Below are positions 45,195 to 52,359 of a stretch of DNA of 59,679 nt, one piece after another. Position 1 is the first letter of the stretch; the number at the start of each line of letters is the position of its first letter. The notes beneath the pieces are model-generated. The model searched no databases and was not told the DNA's origin. It saw only the letters and a list, made by a program, of their open reading frames with translations. A program made the translations under genes and the position numbers. The DNA is from Acidimicrobiaceae bacterium (GTDB lineage: Bacteria; Actinomycetota; Acidimicrobiia; Acidimicrobiales; RAAP-2), in contig PKXA01000126.1 in assembly GCA_003133325.1 (NCBI GenBank), forward strand, positions 1,025-60,703, in the 5' to 3' direction.

Positions 45195-46160
45195 GTGGTC
45201 CGCTTCCTCGTACGCCGAGTGTTGCTCGGTGTGTTCGTGATGTTCGTGGTCACCATTGTGGTCTTCGTCATCTTCTTCGTGGGTCCCGGTTCTGCCGACG
45301 TGGCCCGCACAATGGCAGGGCGGGAGGCGACGCCGAAGACTGTCGCCCTCATTGCCCACCGGTTGCTGCTCGACCGACCCATCTACGTCCAGTACTGGCA
45401 CTTTCTCGACGGCTTGCTGCACGGCAACCTGGGCTACTCGTACTACCACGGCCAGCCGGTGACCAGCATCCTCAAGCAGGCATTCCCGGTGACCCTGTCC
45501 CTCGCCCTCGGTGCCGCCGTCATCTGGCTGGTCCTCGGGGTCCTCTCCGGCGTGTTGTCGGCGGTCCGCAACCGGTCGTTCTGGGACCGGACCGTCACCG
45601 TCCTGGCGCTGTTCTTCTATTCGATGCCCTCGTTCGTCCTCGGTCTGCTCCTTCTCTACGTCTTCTATTACCAATTCACTCTGGCGGGCATCCACCTGTT
45701 CCCCGGTGCCGGTTATACCTACCTGACCGCCAACCCCCTCAAATGGTTCCAAGGCCTGGTGCTGCCGTGGACCACCCTGGCCCTGGTGTCCGCTGCGGCC
45801 TACACCCGGCTCACCCGCGGTTCGATGCTCGACGTGTTGAACGAGGACTACGTCCGCACGGCGCGATCCAAGGGGCTGTCCGAGAACCGGGTCATCTACC
45901 GCCATGCCCTTCGATCCGCCCTCACCCCGGTGGTGAGCCAGTTCGGCATCGACCTGGGTGTGCTGGTCGGCGGCGCGGTCATCACCGAGACCGTCTTCGG
46001 GATGCCCGGCCTCGGGTTCACCGCGGTGCAGGCCATCGAGAACCAGGACCTGCCGGTGATCATCGGTATCGTCATCGTGGCCTCGGCGGCCGTGGTGGTG
46101 GCCAACATCCTCGTCGACGCGTTCTACGCGGTGCTGGACCCGCGGATTCGCCTGCACTGA
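45195..46160 (+). CDS. peptide ABC transporter permease, DppB type
   Basis: The DppB-like partner begins MVRFLVRRVLLGVFVMFVVT and carries TRLTRGSMLDVLNEDYVRTA with the EAA loop ARSKGLSENRVIYRHALRSA. The GTG start at 45195 follows GGAGGAG. In this operon DppB is last and DppC precedes it, with the ATPases first, which reverses the usual order. It converges with the LLM gene. Confidence 0.92.
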   Translation: MVRFLVRRVLLGVFVMFVVTIVVFVIFFVGPGSADVARTMAGREATPKTVALIAHRLLLDRPIYVQYWHFLDGLLHGNLGYSYYHGQPVTSILKQAFPVTLSLALGAAVIWLVLGVLSGVLSAVRNRSFWDRTVTVLALFFYSMPSFVLGLLLLYVFYYQFTLAGIHLFPGAGYTYLTANPLKWFQGLVLPWTTLALVSAAAYTRLTRGSMLDVLNEDYVRTARSKGLSENRVIYRHALRSALTPVVSQFGIDLGVLVGGAVITETVFGMPGLGFTAVQAIENQDLPVIIGIVIVASAAVVVANILVDAFYAVLDPRIRLH

Positions 46161-46199
46161 CAATCGATGCCGCTGGACCGTTCGCCGGCCAAATGTCGG

Positions 46200-47189
46200 C
46201 TAGGCGGCAACCGTCCCGTTGACGTCAGCCAGCAAGTCGACCGAGCGCAATCTGGCTTCGACCGATGACGCCAGATGGACGACGATCAGCTCATCGGCGT
46301 CGGCGAGCTTGGCGAAACTATCCAGATATTCCCTCACGTCCGCCGGAGTGCCGACTGCGGAGTACCTCATCATGTGCACGAGTTGCCGGCCTTGGGGGGA
46401 CTCGATGATCGCGTCGGCCTGCTGGTCCGAGAACTTTTGGCCGGGGCCGACAAGCAAAGTCACCCGGTGGCGCTTGGCCATCTGGAACTGCTCTTGGGCT
46501 CGGGCCTCGGTATCGGCCGCGATGGCATTGACTCCGGCGATGACATACGGCTGGTCCAGCTGTTCGGATGGTTGGAATTCGCGGCGGTAGATGGCCACGG
46601 CCTCCTGCAGCGACTCTGGGGAGAAGTGCGAGGCGAAGCTGTAGGGCAGACCAAGTGCCGCGGCCAACCTGGCCCCGAAGAGTGAGGATCCGAGGATGTA
46701 GAGCGGCACATTGGTCCCCTTGCCCGGGGTCGCGTCCACGCCCGGGATCCGGGTGTGCCCGGTCAAGTATCCCTGAAGCTCCTGGACATCCTGCGGGAAG
46801 CTGTCGGCGGACATCGCATCGCGACGAAGCGCACGCATGGTGTTGCGATCGCTCCCCGGAGCCCGCCCCAGGCCCAGATCGATGCGCCCCGGATGCAGCG
46901 TTTCCAAGGTGCCGAACTGCTCAGCAATGGTGAGCGGGGCATGGTTGGGAAGCATGATGCCGCCGGCCCCCAGGCGGATGTTCTTGGTGTTGGCCGCGAT
47001 GTGAGCGATCAGCACGCTGGTGGCCGAGGACGCAATGGCTGAATTGTTGTGATGCTCCGCGTACCAGATGCGTCGGTAGCCCAATTCCTCCGCCCGTCGG
47101 GCCAGAACAGTGCTGCCCTCCAAACTTTCCCGCGCTGTCTCACCTTTTCCGATGATGGCCAGATCGAGGAGGGAGAGGGGGACAGGCAT
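46200..47189 (-). CDS. LLM-class flavin-dependent oxidoreductase
   Basis: Luciferase-like TIM-barrel enzyme using FMN or F420. The start [67 protein letters not shown] and [20 protein letters not shown] match the MsnO8/alkanal-monooxygenase-like subfamily of unknown substrate. ATG 47189 (MPVPLSLLD) fits the family start; the longer frame to 47249 does not. It is divergent from the nitroreductase. Confidence 0.9.
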   Translation of the reverse strand: MPVPLSLLDLAIIGKGETARESLEGSTVLARRAEELGYRRIWYAEHHNNSAIASSATSVLIAHIAANTKNIRLGAGGIMLPNHAPLTIAEQFGTLETLHPGRIDLGLGRAPGSDRNTMRALRRDAMSADSFPQDVQELQGYLTGHTRIPGVDATPGKGTNVPLYILGSSLFGARLAAALGLPYSFASHFSPESLQEAVAIYRREFQPSEQLDQPYVIAGVNAIAADTEARAQEQFQMAKRHRVTLLVGPGQKFSDQQADAIIESPQGRQLVHMMRYSAVGTPADVREYLDSFAKLADADELIVVHLASSVEARLRSVDLLADVNGTVAA

Positions 47190-47399
47190 GGGCGCCGGCC
47201 TTTCGTTGACTAGCTGCGGGAAGCGCCCGAGCCGCCTACCCGGATGCACACAACCATTAACAGCAACGGCGCGCCGGATATTTCACCGCTGCGGTGCCCC
47301 GCACTCGACGTGGGCATCGAGAGAGCACGTCGTGTCATAGTGATTCCCACCAGCCGGACCCTGCCCACGACCCGCTCCCCTCCTCCTGGAAGGCACCTG

Positions 47400-48050
47400 A
47401 TGTTCGATACCAGTGAGACCGACCGGTTGCTCAGCACCACCCGGGCTGTTCGTCGTCGCCTCGATCTGGACCGACCCGTCGAGCCCGAGGTGGTGCTCGA
47501 CTGCCTTCGGCTGGCGGTCCAGGCACCCACGGCCAGTAATGAGCGGAACTGGCGTTGGATGGTGGTGACCGACCTGGCGAAGCGGACGGCGCTGGCCGAC
47601 CTCTACCGCGAAGTCGGAAGCGCCCATCTCGAACGGGCAGCCCAGTCCGAATCCGATTCGCAGACACGCCGGGTGTACGAGAATGCATTTTACCTTTCGC
47701 AGATTCTCGAGCGGGTGCCGGTGCTCGTCATCCCCTGTATCGAGCGGCGGTTCGACAACTCCGGCAACCCGGTAGCGGCCGCTGTTTATGGATCAATTCT
47801 GCCCGCCGCCTGGAGCTTTCTTCTGGCGCTGCGGTCGCGGGGCCTCGGCTCGACGTGGACGACGCTCCATCTTCTCCGGGAGGGTGAGGTGGCCGAATTG
47901 CTTGGCATCCCCGACGATGTGACCCAGGTGGCCCTGTTCCCGGTGGCATATACCGTCGGTGACAAGTTCAAACCGGCACGACGACCACCAGTGGAAGAGA
48001 TCACCTTCTGGGACACCTGGGGCCAGATCCACCCTCCCACAAGTTGCTGA
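47400..48050 (+). CDS. nitroreductase-family flavoprotein
   Basis: FMN-binding nitroreductase of 216 residues. TTRAVRRRLDLDRPV is the N-terminal FMN phosphate-binding motif, APTASNERNWRWMVV the second block, and RGLGSTWTTLHLL the C-terminal block. It resembles the actinobacterial group of unknown substrate. ATG 47400 follows TGGAAGG. A 210-base divergent gap separates it from the LLM gene, and the two flavoproteins may be jointly regulated. Confidence 0.88.
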   Translation: MFDTSETDRLLSTTRAVRRRLDLDRPVEPEVVLDCLRLAVQAPTASNERNWRWMVVTDLAKRTALADLYREVGSAHLERAAQSESDSQTRRVYENAFYLSQILERVPVLVIPCIERRFDNSGNPVAAAVYGSILPAAWSFLLALRSRGLGSTWTTLHLLREGEVAELLGIPDDVTQVALFPVAYTVGDKFKPARRPPVEEITFWDTWGQIHPPTSC

Positions 48051-48161
48051 TGTGGTGACCGGACCCACTTGGCACGAGCCGACCGACTTACACCTGAGCC
48101 AAGGCGCCAGTGGAGGTAAGGGCGAAGCCGGCTGTCCCGAAATTAATTCGGTCTTTGGCTC

Positions 48162-48190
48162 TTCTCAAAGCGACCGCTATTCGATAGAAT
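48162..48190 (+). promoter_or_regulatory. promoter of candidate ncRNA
   Basis: TTCTCA (48162-48167, weak -35), a 17-base spacer and TAGAAT (48185-48190, strong -10) predict a start near 48197. No reading frame begins downstream. Confidence 0.5.
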
Positions 48191-48196
48191 GACAAT

Positions 48197-48461
48197 GAAG
48201 GGTCCTCGGGATCCGGAGGAGGCGGCTTATCGAAACCTCATCAGGATGGTTCATCTTGAGAACGGATTGCAGGGGATAGTCCGGGGCGGCTACTCGGACG
48301 GCTCAGGTAATAAGTAAAAGCAAGCAGCTCGCAGTGGGAGCGTTGTAAAGGCAAGGGGCTCCGAAGCTCCGCTGATTGCCACTCCCCGACTGCAGACCGC
48401 TTCTCGGAGTACAAATGAAGTAAAACGCCCGACCCCCGTCAGTTCGTGGGGCGGGCGTTTT
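48197..48461 (+). ncRNA. candidate structured small RNA
   Basis: About 265 nt between a promoter and an intrinsic terminator, with nested complementarity. Outer stem: GAGGCGG (48219-48225) with CCGCTTC (48397-48403). Inner stem: TGCAGGGGA (48268-48276) with TCCCC (48383-48387) and TGCA (48391-48394). It encloses three hairpins: GTCCG/CGGAC (48279-48283, 48295-48299), GCTC/GAGC (48327-48330, 48338-48341) and GGCAA/TTGCC (48350-48354, 48376-48380) with GGGGC/GCTCC inside. A side hairpin CTCA/TGAG (48237-48240, 48257-48260) sits between the stems. It lacks the signature sequences of RNase P, tmRNA and SRP RNA. A 6S or Ms1-like RNA remains possible. Confidence 0.55.
48422..48461 (+). terminator. 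intrinsic terminator of the ncRNA
   Basis: AAAACGCCC (48422-48430) pairs with GGGCGTTTT (48453-48461), extended by CCCC/GGGG. It ends in four T residues on either strand, so it could act in both directions. Confidence 0.75.
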
Positions 48462-48466
48462 CGCGT

Positions 48467-48932
48467 ACGGTGGCCCCCTGTGCTCCTCACCGGTTGAAGC
48501 GTCACTATTCACCTCCCGGGGCCAACAAGATGGCTCGCCACGGGAGATCCGCGTGCCGCTTGGGCTTCACGACTGAGTTTGCCCCATTGTTGTCGCTGTG
48601 CCGCTCGCGGATCACTGTGCCCCGAAGACGACGGCCAACCAGAGGCGCTCTGGTGTTTGACCATCTGCCCGCAGATGTCGATAGGCGCCTCAGCTCTTGA
48701 CCCGCTGTCGCTCCATTATCGGCAGCCCTCCGGCAGTACCAGGCCACCAGGCTGCGCTAGGGGCGGTACCGCGGCGCCCAGGACATCTGTCCGTGGCCAG
48801 TTTGAAGTCCCGCTGGTGGCCACGGACAACATCCACGATCGGACGGACTCGTCCTGAGATCGACGGCACGTCGGAGTGCCCTCGGTCCGAACCACATGAT
48901 GCCCGGTCCGGAGCGAGGTTCTTGGGTGTCCC
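48467..48932. other. intergenic region
   Basis: About 465 bases between the RNA terminator and the end of the NlpC/P60 gene. Short frames on both strands lack recognisable domains. A T-box-like string at 48759-48774 was considered and rejected. Confidence 0.45.
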
Positions 48933-50045
48933 TCAGGGGTGGCGGCCGTTGGGCATGACAGTGTCGGTGCCCCACTGGTCCAGCGAATTCAATTGGACGT
49001 GATCGCCGGTCGCCTCCACGATCTGTCCTCCGCCGACGTAGAGGGCGGTGTGATCGACTGTGGTCCAGTTGGTCGGATCCGACCCCCAGAACACGAGGTC
49101 GCCGGCCTGGAGATCTGCCATGGCCATCGGCACTCCCGCGGTGTTGTACTGATCATTCGCCACGCGGGCGAAACCCACGCCGGCAGACTCCCACGATGCC
49201 AACGCCAATCCTGAGCAGTCGTAGCCGATCGGGCCGTTCCCACCCCAGATGTAGGGCTTCCCCAACTGGGCGAAGGCGAAGAGGACGGCCCGGTCGCCTG
49301 AGGTCACCGGCTTGATCATCAGTCCCAGGGTCGGTGGCACCGCACCGGCGTCTCCGAACGCCCATGAGGTGCCGTTCTGGTCGACGATCCAATAGCCGTG
49401 ACCGCTTCTCGACGAGACCACCTTCTCCGCCGGGTCGGGGGTGGGTGCGGATCCCATTGAACCGTAGAAGGTGGCGTCCCCGAAGGAGAACACGCCTCCG
49501 TCGGCGGCGATCAACCAGTATCCGGCGCCGTCAGCGGTCGGGGCCATGCCCGCCACCGGCTGCACCAACCTGAGAGAGCCGGTGGAACCATAGAAAGTAG
49601 CGTCGCCGAACGAGAAGATGCCGCCATCACTGGCGATCAACCAGTAGCCCTTCCCATCGGGAGTCGGGGCCATGCCCACCACCGGCCGGTTCAGCACCAG
49701 GCTGCCGGTGGAACCATAGAAAGTAGCGTCGCCGAACGAGAAGATCCCGCCATCACTGGCCACCAGCCAGTAGCCGGCCTTGTCGCGGGTGGGGCTGATT
49801 CCGACGACGGGCTTGGTCGGAGGGGAGGCCAACTGGCCGTAGGAGGCAGTGCCCCCCATGTTCCACACCCCCCCGGTACTCGAGGCCAGCCAGAAGTTGG
49901 CCGGAGTCGGGCTTCCGTCAACCCCCTGCAGGCTGACCGGAACGGCCGCCGATGCAGCCGGGGCGACGCCCAACCCAGTTCCTGCCAGTCCCGTGAATGT
50001 TGCAATCATGAGCGCGGACGCGGCGAACCGATGCCTAGATTTCAC
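48933..50045 (-). CDS. secreted NlpC/P60 hydrolase with GYWL repeats
   Basis: GTG 50045 starts a signal peptide (FAASALMIATFTGLAGTGLG to ASAA). Residues about 40-245 carry five propeller-like repeats, three nearly identical (GYWLVASDGGIFSFGDATF), as in the beta-helix protein at 4632-6794. The C-terminal NlpC/P60 domain has catalytic Cys in YDCSGLALASW and His in VDHTALYVGGGQIVEA. It should cut peptidoglycan stem peptides outside the cell. A GATAAT -10 (50052-50057) ends 7 bases before the GTG, so it is probably leaderless; the longer frame to 50315 has no such support. Confidence 0.88.
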   Translation of the reverse strand: MKSRHRFAASALMIATFTGLAGTGLGVAPAASAAVPVSLQGVDGSPTPANFWLASSTGGVWNMGGTASYGQLASPPTKPVVGISPTRDKAGYWLVASDGGIFSFGDATFYGSTGSLVLNRPVVGMAPTPDGKGYWLIASDGGIFSFGDATFYGSTGSLRLVQPVAGMAPTADGAGYWLIAADGGVFSFGDATFYGSMGSAPTPDPAEKVVSSRSGHGYWIVDQNGTSWAFGDAGAVPPTLGLMIKPVTSGDRAVLFAFAQLGKPYIWGGNGPIGYDCSGLALASWESAGVGFARVANDQYNTAGVPMAMADLQAGDLVFWGSDPTNWTTVDHTALYVGGGQIVEATGDHVQLNSLDQWGTDTVMPNGRHP

Positions 50046-50838
50046 TAAAGGATTATCGGCACCGAACCAGACGAACTTGAGGGCTGATCGCCCAGGAGTC
50101 CGCTGATCCGACCAAACCGGCGCCAGCCACTGGGATCGGGATACCCAGGTCATCGAGCCACTGGCGGGCCGAGGTGTCGTCCCAGCGGGGGTTGAGACGA
50201 GGGAACTTGCATTCGGCATCGTCGGCGCATCACCCGTTCGATCTCCATCTGACCCGGACGATCTCTGCCAAGATCTGTTCCCATCCGGTTGGGGTGAGGG
50301 CGTAGTTCTCGGCACTTCCGGAGGCGAGCCACGACCAACTTGTTGGTCGGATGAGAGTCGCGACCGATGCCATCGCGAGAGGTATGAACGTCATCGGATC
50401 ATGTTGCAAAGGGGCGAATTCCTCGATGCTGCCCGCGCAGAGACCGGAATTCCGACAGGCCGCCAGAAGTTCCGCGCCAACTCCCCTTCGACCGTTCCCT
50501 TGTTCGGCCGCACCAAGAACTGCGAGATCGACTCTGAATCTCAAGGTGTGAACGACAAGCGGCGGCCACCGAATGTTCGGCCTGCGCCCTGCTCTCTCGC
50601 ATGGCGGGCGGTTCTGGTCACCCGCATGACAACGGGTCGGGGCGCAGGCTTACCGGCCAAGAACGTCACCGAACTCCCGAGGCTTGGCTCAATGACTCAC
50701 CGCGCGCCGTGCGCGCCCAGAGGTACCGATCTGGCGTGGCTGGCCGCGCTTCGACGCTATCGTTCTGTGATGCCGTTCGGTGCGGTGAAAGATTCGGTTC
50801 ACGCAGTAGCGTCGGATCGGCCACCACGGAGGACAGCC
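50046..50838. other. region without a confident gene
   Basis: About 790 bases. On the minus strand two short frames look partly coding (RFRVDLAVLGAAEQGNGRRG near 50500 and CKFPRLNPRWDDTSARQWLD near 50200), possibly pieces of one lost gene, but I do not recognise either. The ribosome site GGAGGA of the Rieske gene lies at about 50828-50833. Confidence 0.35.
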
Positions 50839-51177
50839 ATGACTCATTCCCTTCCCGTTTCAGACGTTCCTCAAGGAACGGTGACCCAAGCTGGTAAGTA
50901 CGCGGTTGGTAACAACGGCGGCTACTTTGCTGTTTCCCGGAGGTGCCGCCATCTGGGTGCCGACCTCGCGGGCGGGAGCATCGACTCTGATGGTTGCTTG
51001 GTCTGCCCGTGGCATGAGGCCAAGTACGACGTGCGAACGGGACGGATGGTTCGCGGCCCCCAAGGCGTCTTCGCCAAGGTCCCGGGTCTCGGCACGGGCT
51101 TCAAAGCGTTGACCAGGGTGCTGCCATTGACCCGCGGCACGGTCACCGAGAAGGACTCCACCCTCCAGATCGACTGA
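50839..51177 (+). CDS. small Rieske 2Fe-2S protein
   Basis: A 112-residue soluble ferredoxin-like Rieske protein: RRCRHLGADLAGG (CxH) and GCLVCPWHEAKYD (CxxH) bind the cluster, followed by GPQGVFAKVPGLG. No oxygenase catalytic domain is attached, so it likely passes electrons to a partner encoded elsewhere. ATG 50839 with GGAGGA is chosen; an in-frame ATG at 50770 would add 23 residues of poor character. Confidence 0.82.
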   Translation: MTHSLPVSDVPQGTVTQAGKYAVGNNGGYFAVSRRCRHLGADLAGGSIDSDGCLVCPWHEAKYDVRTGRMVRGPQGVFAKVPGLGTGFKALTRVLPLTRGTVTEKDSTLQID

Positions 51178-51377
51178 CGATCGACCGGCGGTCCGTGGAC
51201 CACAACATGTTCTCTGTCCGCCAAGCCGCCAACCGCGGACGCGCCGATCTGTGCGGATTGAGCGGTACGGCACGATCGTCATTCTGTGGCGGACTACGGG
51301 CTCCCACGTGCTATCTCTTTGACGAGCGAGCACAGGCCCGTCTACCAGGGGAAATTGTTGTGAAAAGCTGGGTGCGC

Positions 51378-51899
51378 TCAGGTAGGCGGAATTGTGGTGG
51401 CCGGGAAGCCGTTACCGGCAAGGTCAGACCCGATGACCACGACGACGTCAAGTCCCGTGGCGTTCGCCACCGGTACGGCCGCGCTCAGCGATTGGACCGC
51501 CGTCGTTGGCACCCCGAGCTCGGCAGCGACCAGTGCCGCGGCTTGCTGCTGTGACGGGGCGTAGTAGATCGTTGTCGTCGACGCCGGCGAGGTGGTATTT
51601 CGCGGAGCGACGACATTCCATCCTTGCTGCTGGAGCTGCTGGGTGAAATGGCCAGCGGTGTTGGGCTCCTGTGTGCCGTTCGCGACAAGAACCTTCACGC
51701 TTGAATGTGCGACGGTCGACGTGGTGGTCGATGGTGGACGTGTCGAAGTGGTAGTTGTGGGGGAGGTCGATGCGGCCTTGAAGTGAGGACCGACCACCGA
51801 TCCTACAAATCCCGCCAGGGCGAGTGCTCCCAGGCACGCCATGGCGATGCCGATGCGTCTCCCCCAAGATGTCCGCTGATACGAGTGGATAGGACTCAC
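51378..51899 (-). CDS. LytR C-terminal (LytR_C) domain membrane protein
   Basis: One N-terminal transmembrane helix (IGIAMACLGALALAGFVGSV, about residues 16-36), a Thr/Ser linker and a LytR_C domain with VKVLVANGTQEPNTAGHFTQ, TTIYYAPSQQQAA and VVVVIGSDLAGN. The LytR-CpsA-Psr catalytic domain is absent, as in many standalone actinobacterial members of unknown role at the cell wall. GTG start at 51899. Confidence 0.85.
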   Translation of the reverse strand: MSPIHSYQRTSWGRRIGIAMACLGALALAGFVGSVVGPHFKAASTSPTTTTSTRPPSTTTSTVAHSSVKVLVANGTQEPNTAGHFTQQLQQQGWNVVAPRNTTSPASTTTIYYAPSQQQAAALVAAELGVPTTAVQSLSAAVPVANATGLDVVVVIGSDLAGNGFPATTIPPT

Positions 51900-52058
51900 G
51901 AGGCAGATCTTAGGTGGCGCGAGGTGGGAAGCTCCTTGTCAGAGCGTGACCGCTCACGGGCCTCCCAGCTCCGGGAACGGGGTGCTCAAGCAGAAACGGG
52001 GAACCCAGCCCGTCAAATTTCGCTTGAGACACCGATTGTTGAGCTTGAGCCCAGCGAA

Positions 52059-52080
52059 TGGTGTCGGGGGGGACTTGAAC
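52059..52080 (-). repeat. tRNA 3'-end-like segment, copy 1
   Basis: On the minus strand this reads a T loop TTCAAGT, a C run and GACACCA, like the 3' end of a tRNA gene with encoded CCA. It lacks two bases relative to copy 2 at 58389-58413 and has no 5' half. Such tRNA ends are common integration cores. Confidence 0.4.
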
Positions 52081-52170
52081 TACGACGGCTACGGTGCCGG
52101 ACGGTAGTGAAAAATCCGGATCGCCTGGTCAGTTCCGGTCCTGGCACTCCCCCGCTGCCAATCCATGACG

Positions 52171-52200
52171 GCAAATCCGGGCAAGTCCGGGCAAATCCGG
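52171..52200. repeat. three 10-bp direct repeats, GCAARTCCGG
   Basis: GCAAATCCGG, GCAAGTCCGG and GCAAATCCGG stand in perfect 10-bp register about 90 bases from the tRNA-end-like segment. The layout resembles arm-type integrase-binding sites next to an attachment core. Confidence 0.6.
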
Positions 52201-52359
52201 GGATGTGCTGACTGGCCGCTTACGATCGCGAGCACCACTGTCGTCTTCGCCGCACCCGCGGATGACTGCATCAGTGAAACTGAACCCTAGGATCGGGTCA
52301 TTACCACGAGCGACGATTTCGGGGCCGCGAATCCTCCACTAGCCGCTGAGGCTCAACAC

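Larger units (their letters stand above)
51900..52358. other. intergenic region with att-like elements
   Basis: About 460 bases without a gene. They contain a tRNA-3'-end-like segment (52059-52080) and a 10-bp triple repeat (52171-52200), listed separately. A TAGGAT -10 candidate for the next gene lies at 52288-52293. Confidence 0.45.

Noticed and set aside
48231-48244. CGAAACCTCATCAG looks like hammerhead ribozyme core pieces.
   Set aside because: The pieces are in the wrong order and strand for a CTGATGAG...CGAAAC core and no cleavage-site stem is present.
48272-48286. GGGGATAGTCCGGGG recalls the RNase P RNA block GAGGAAAGTCCGGGC.
   Set aside because: The other conserved RNase P regions (ACAGAA, the 3' P4 strand) are absent and the segment is only about 265 nt.
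48759-48774. AGGGGCGGTACCGCGG resembles the T-box AGGGTGGTACCGCG motif.
   Set aside because: No stem I specifier structure upstream and no aminoacylation or amino-acid gene downstream on this strand; GGTACC is self-complementary, so the match is easily accidental.
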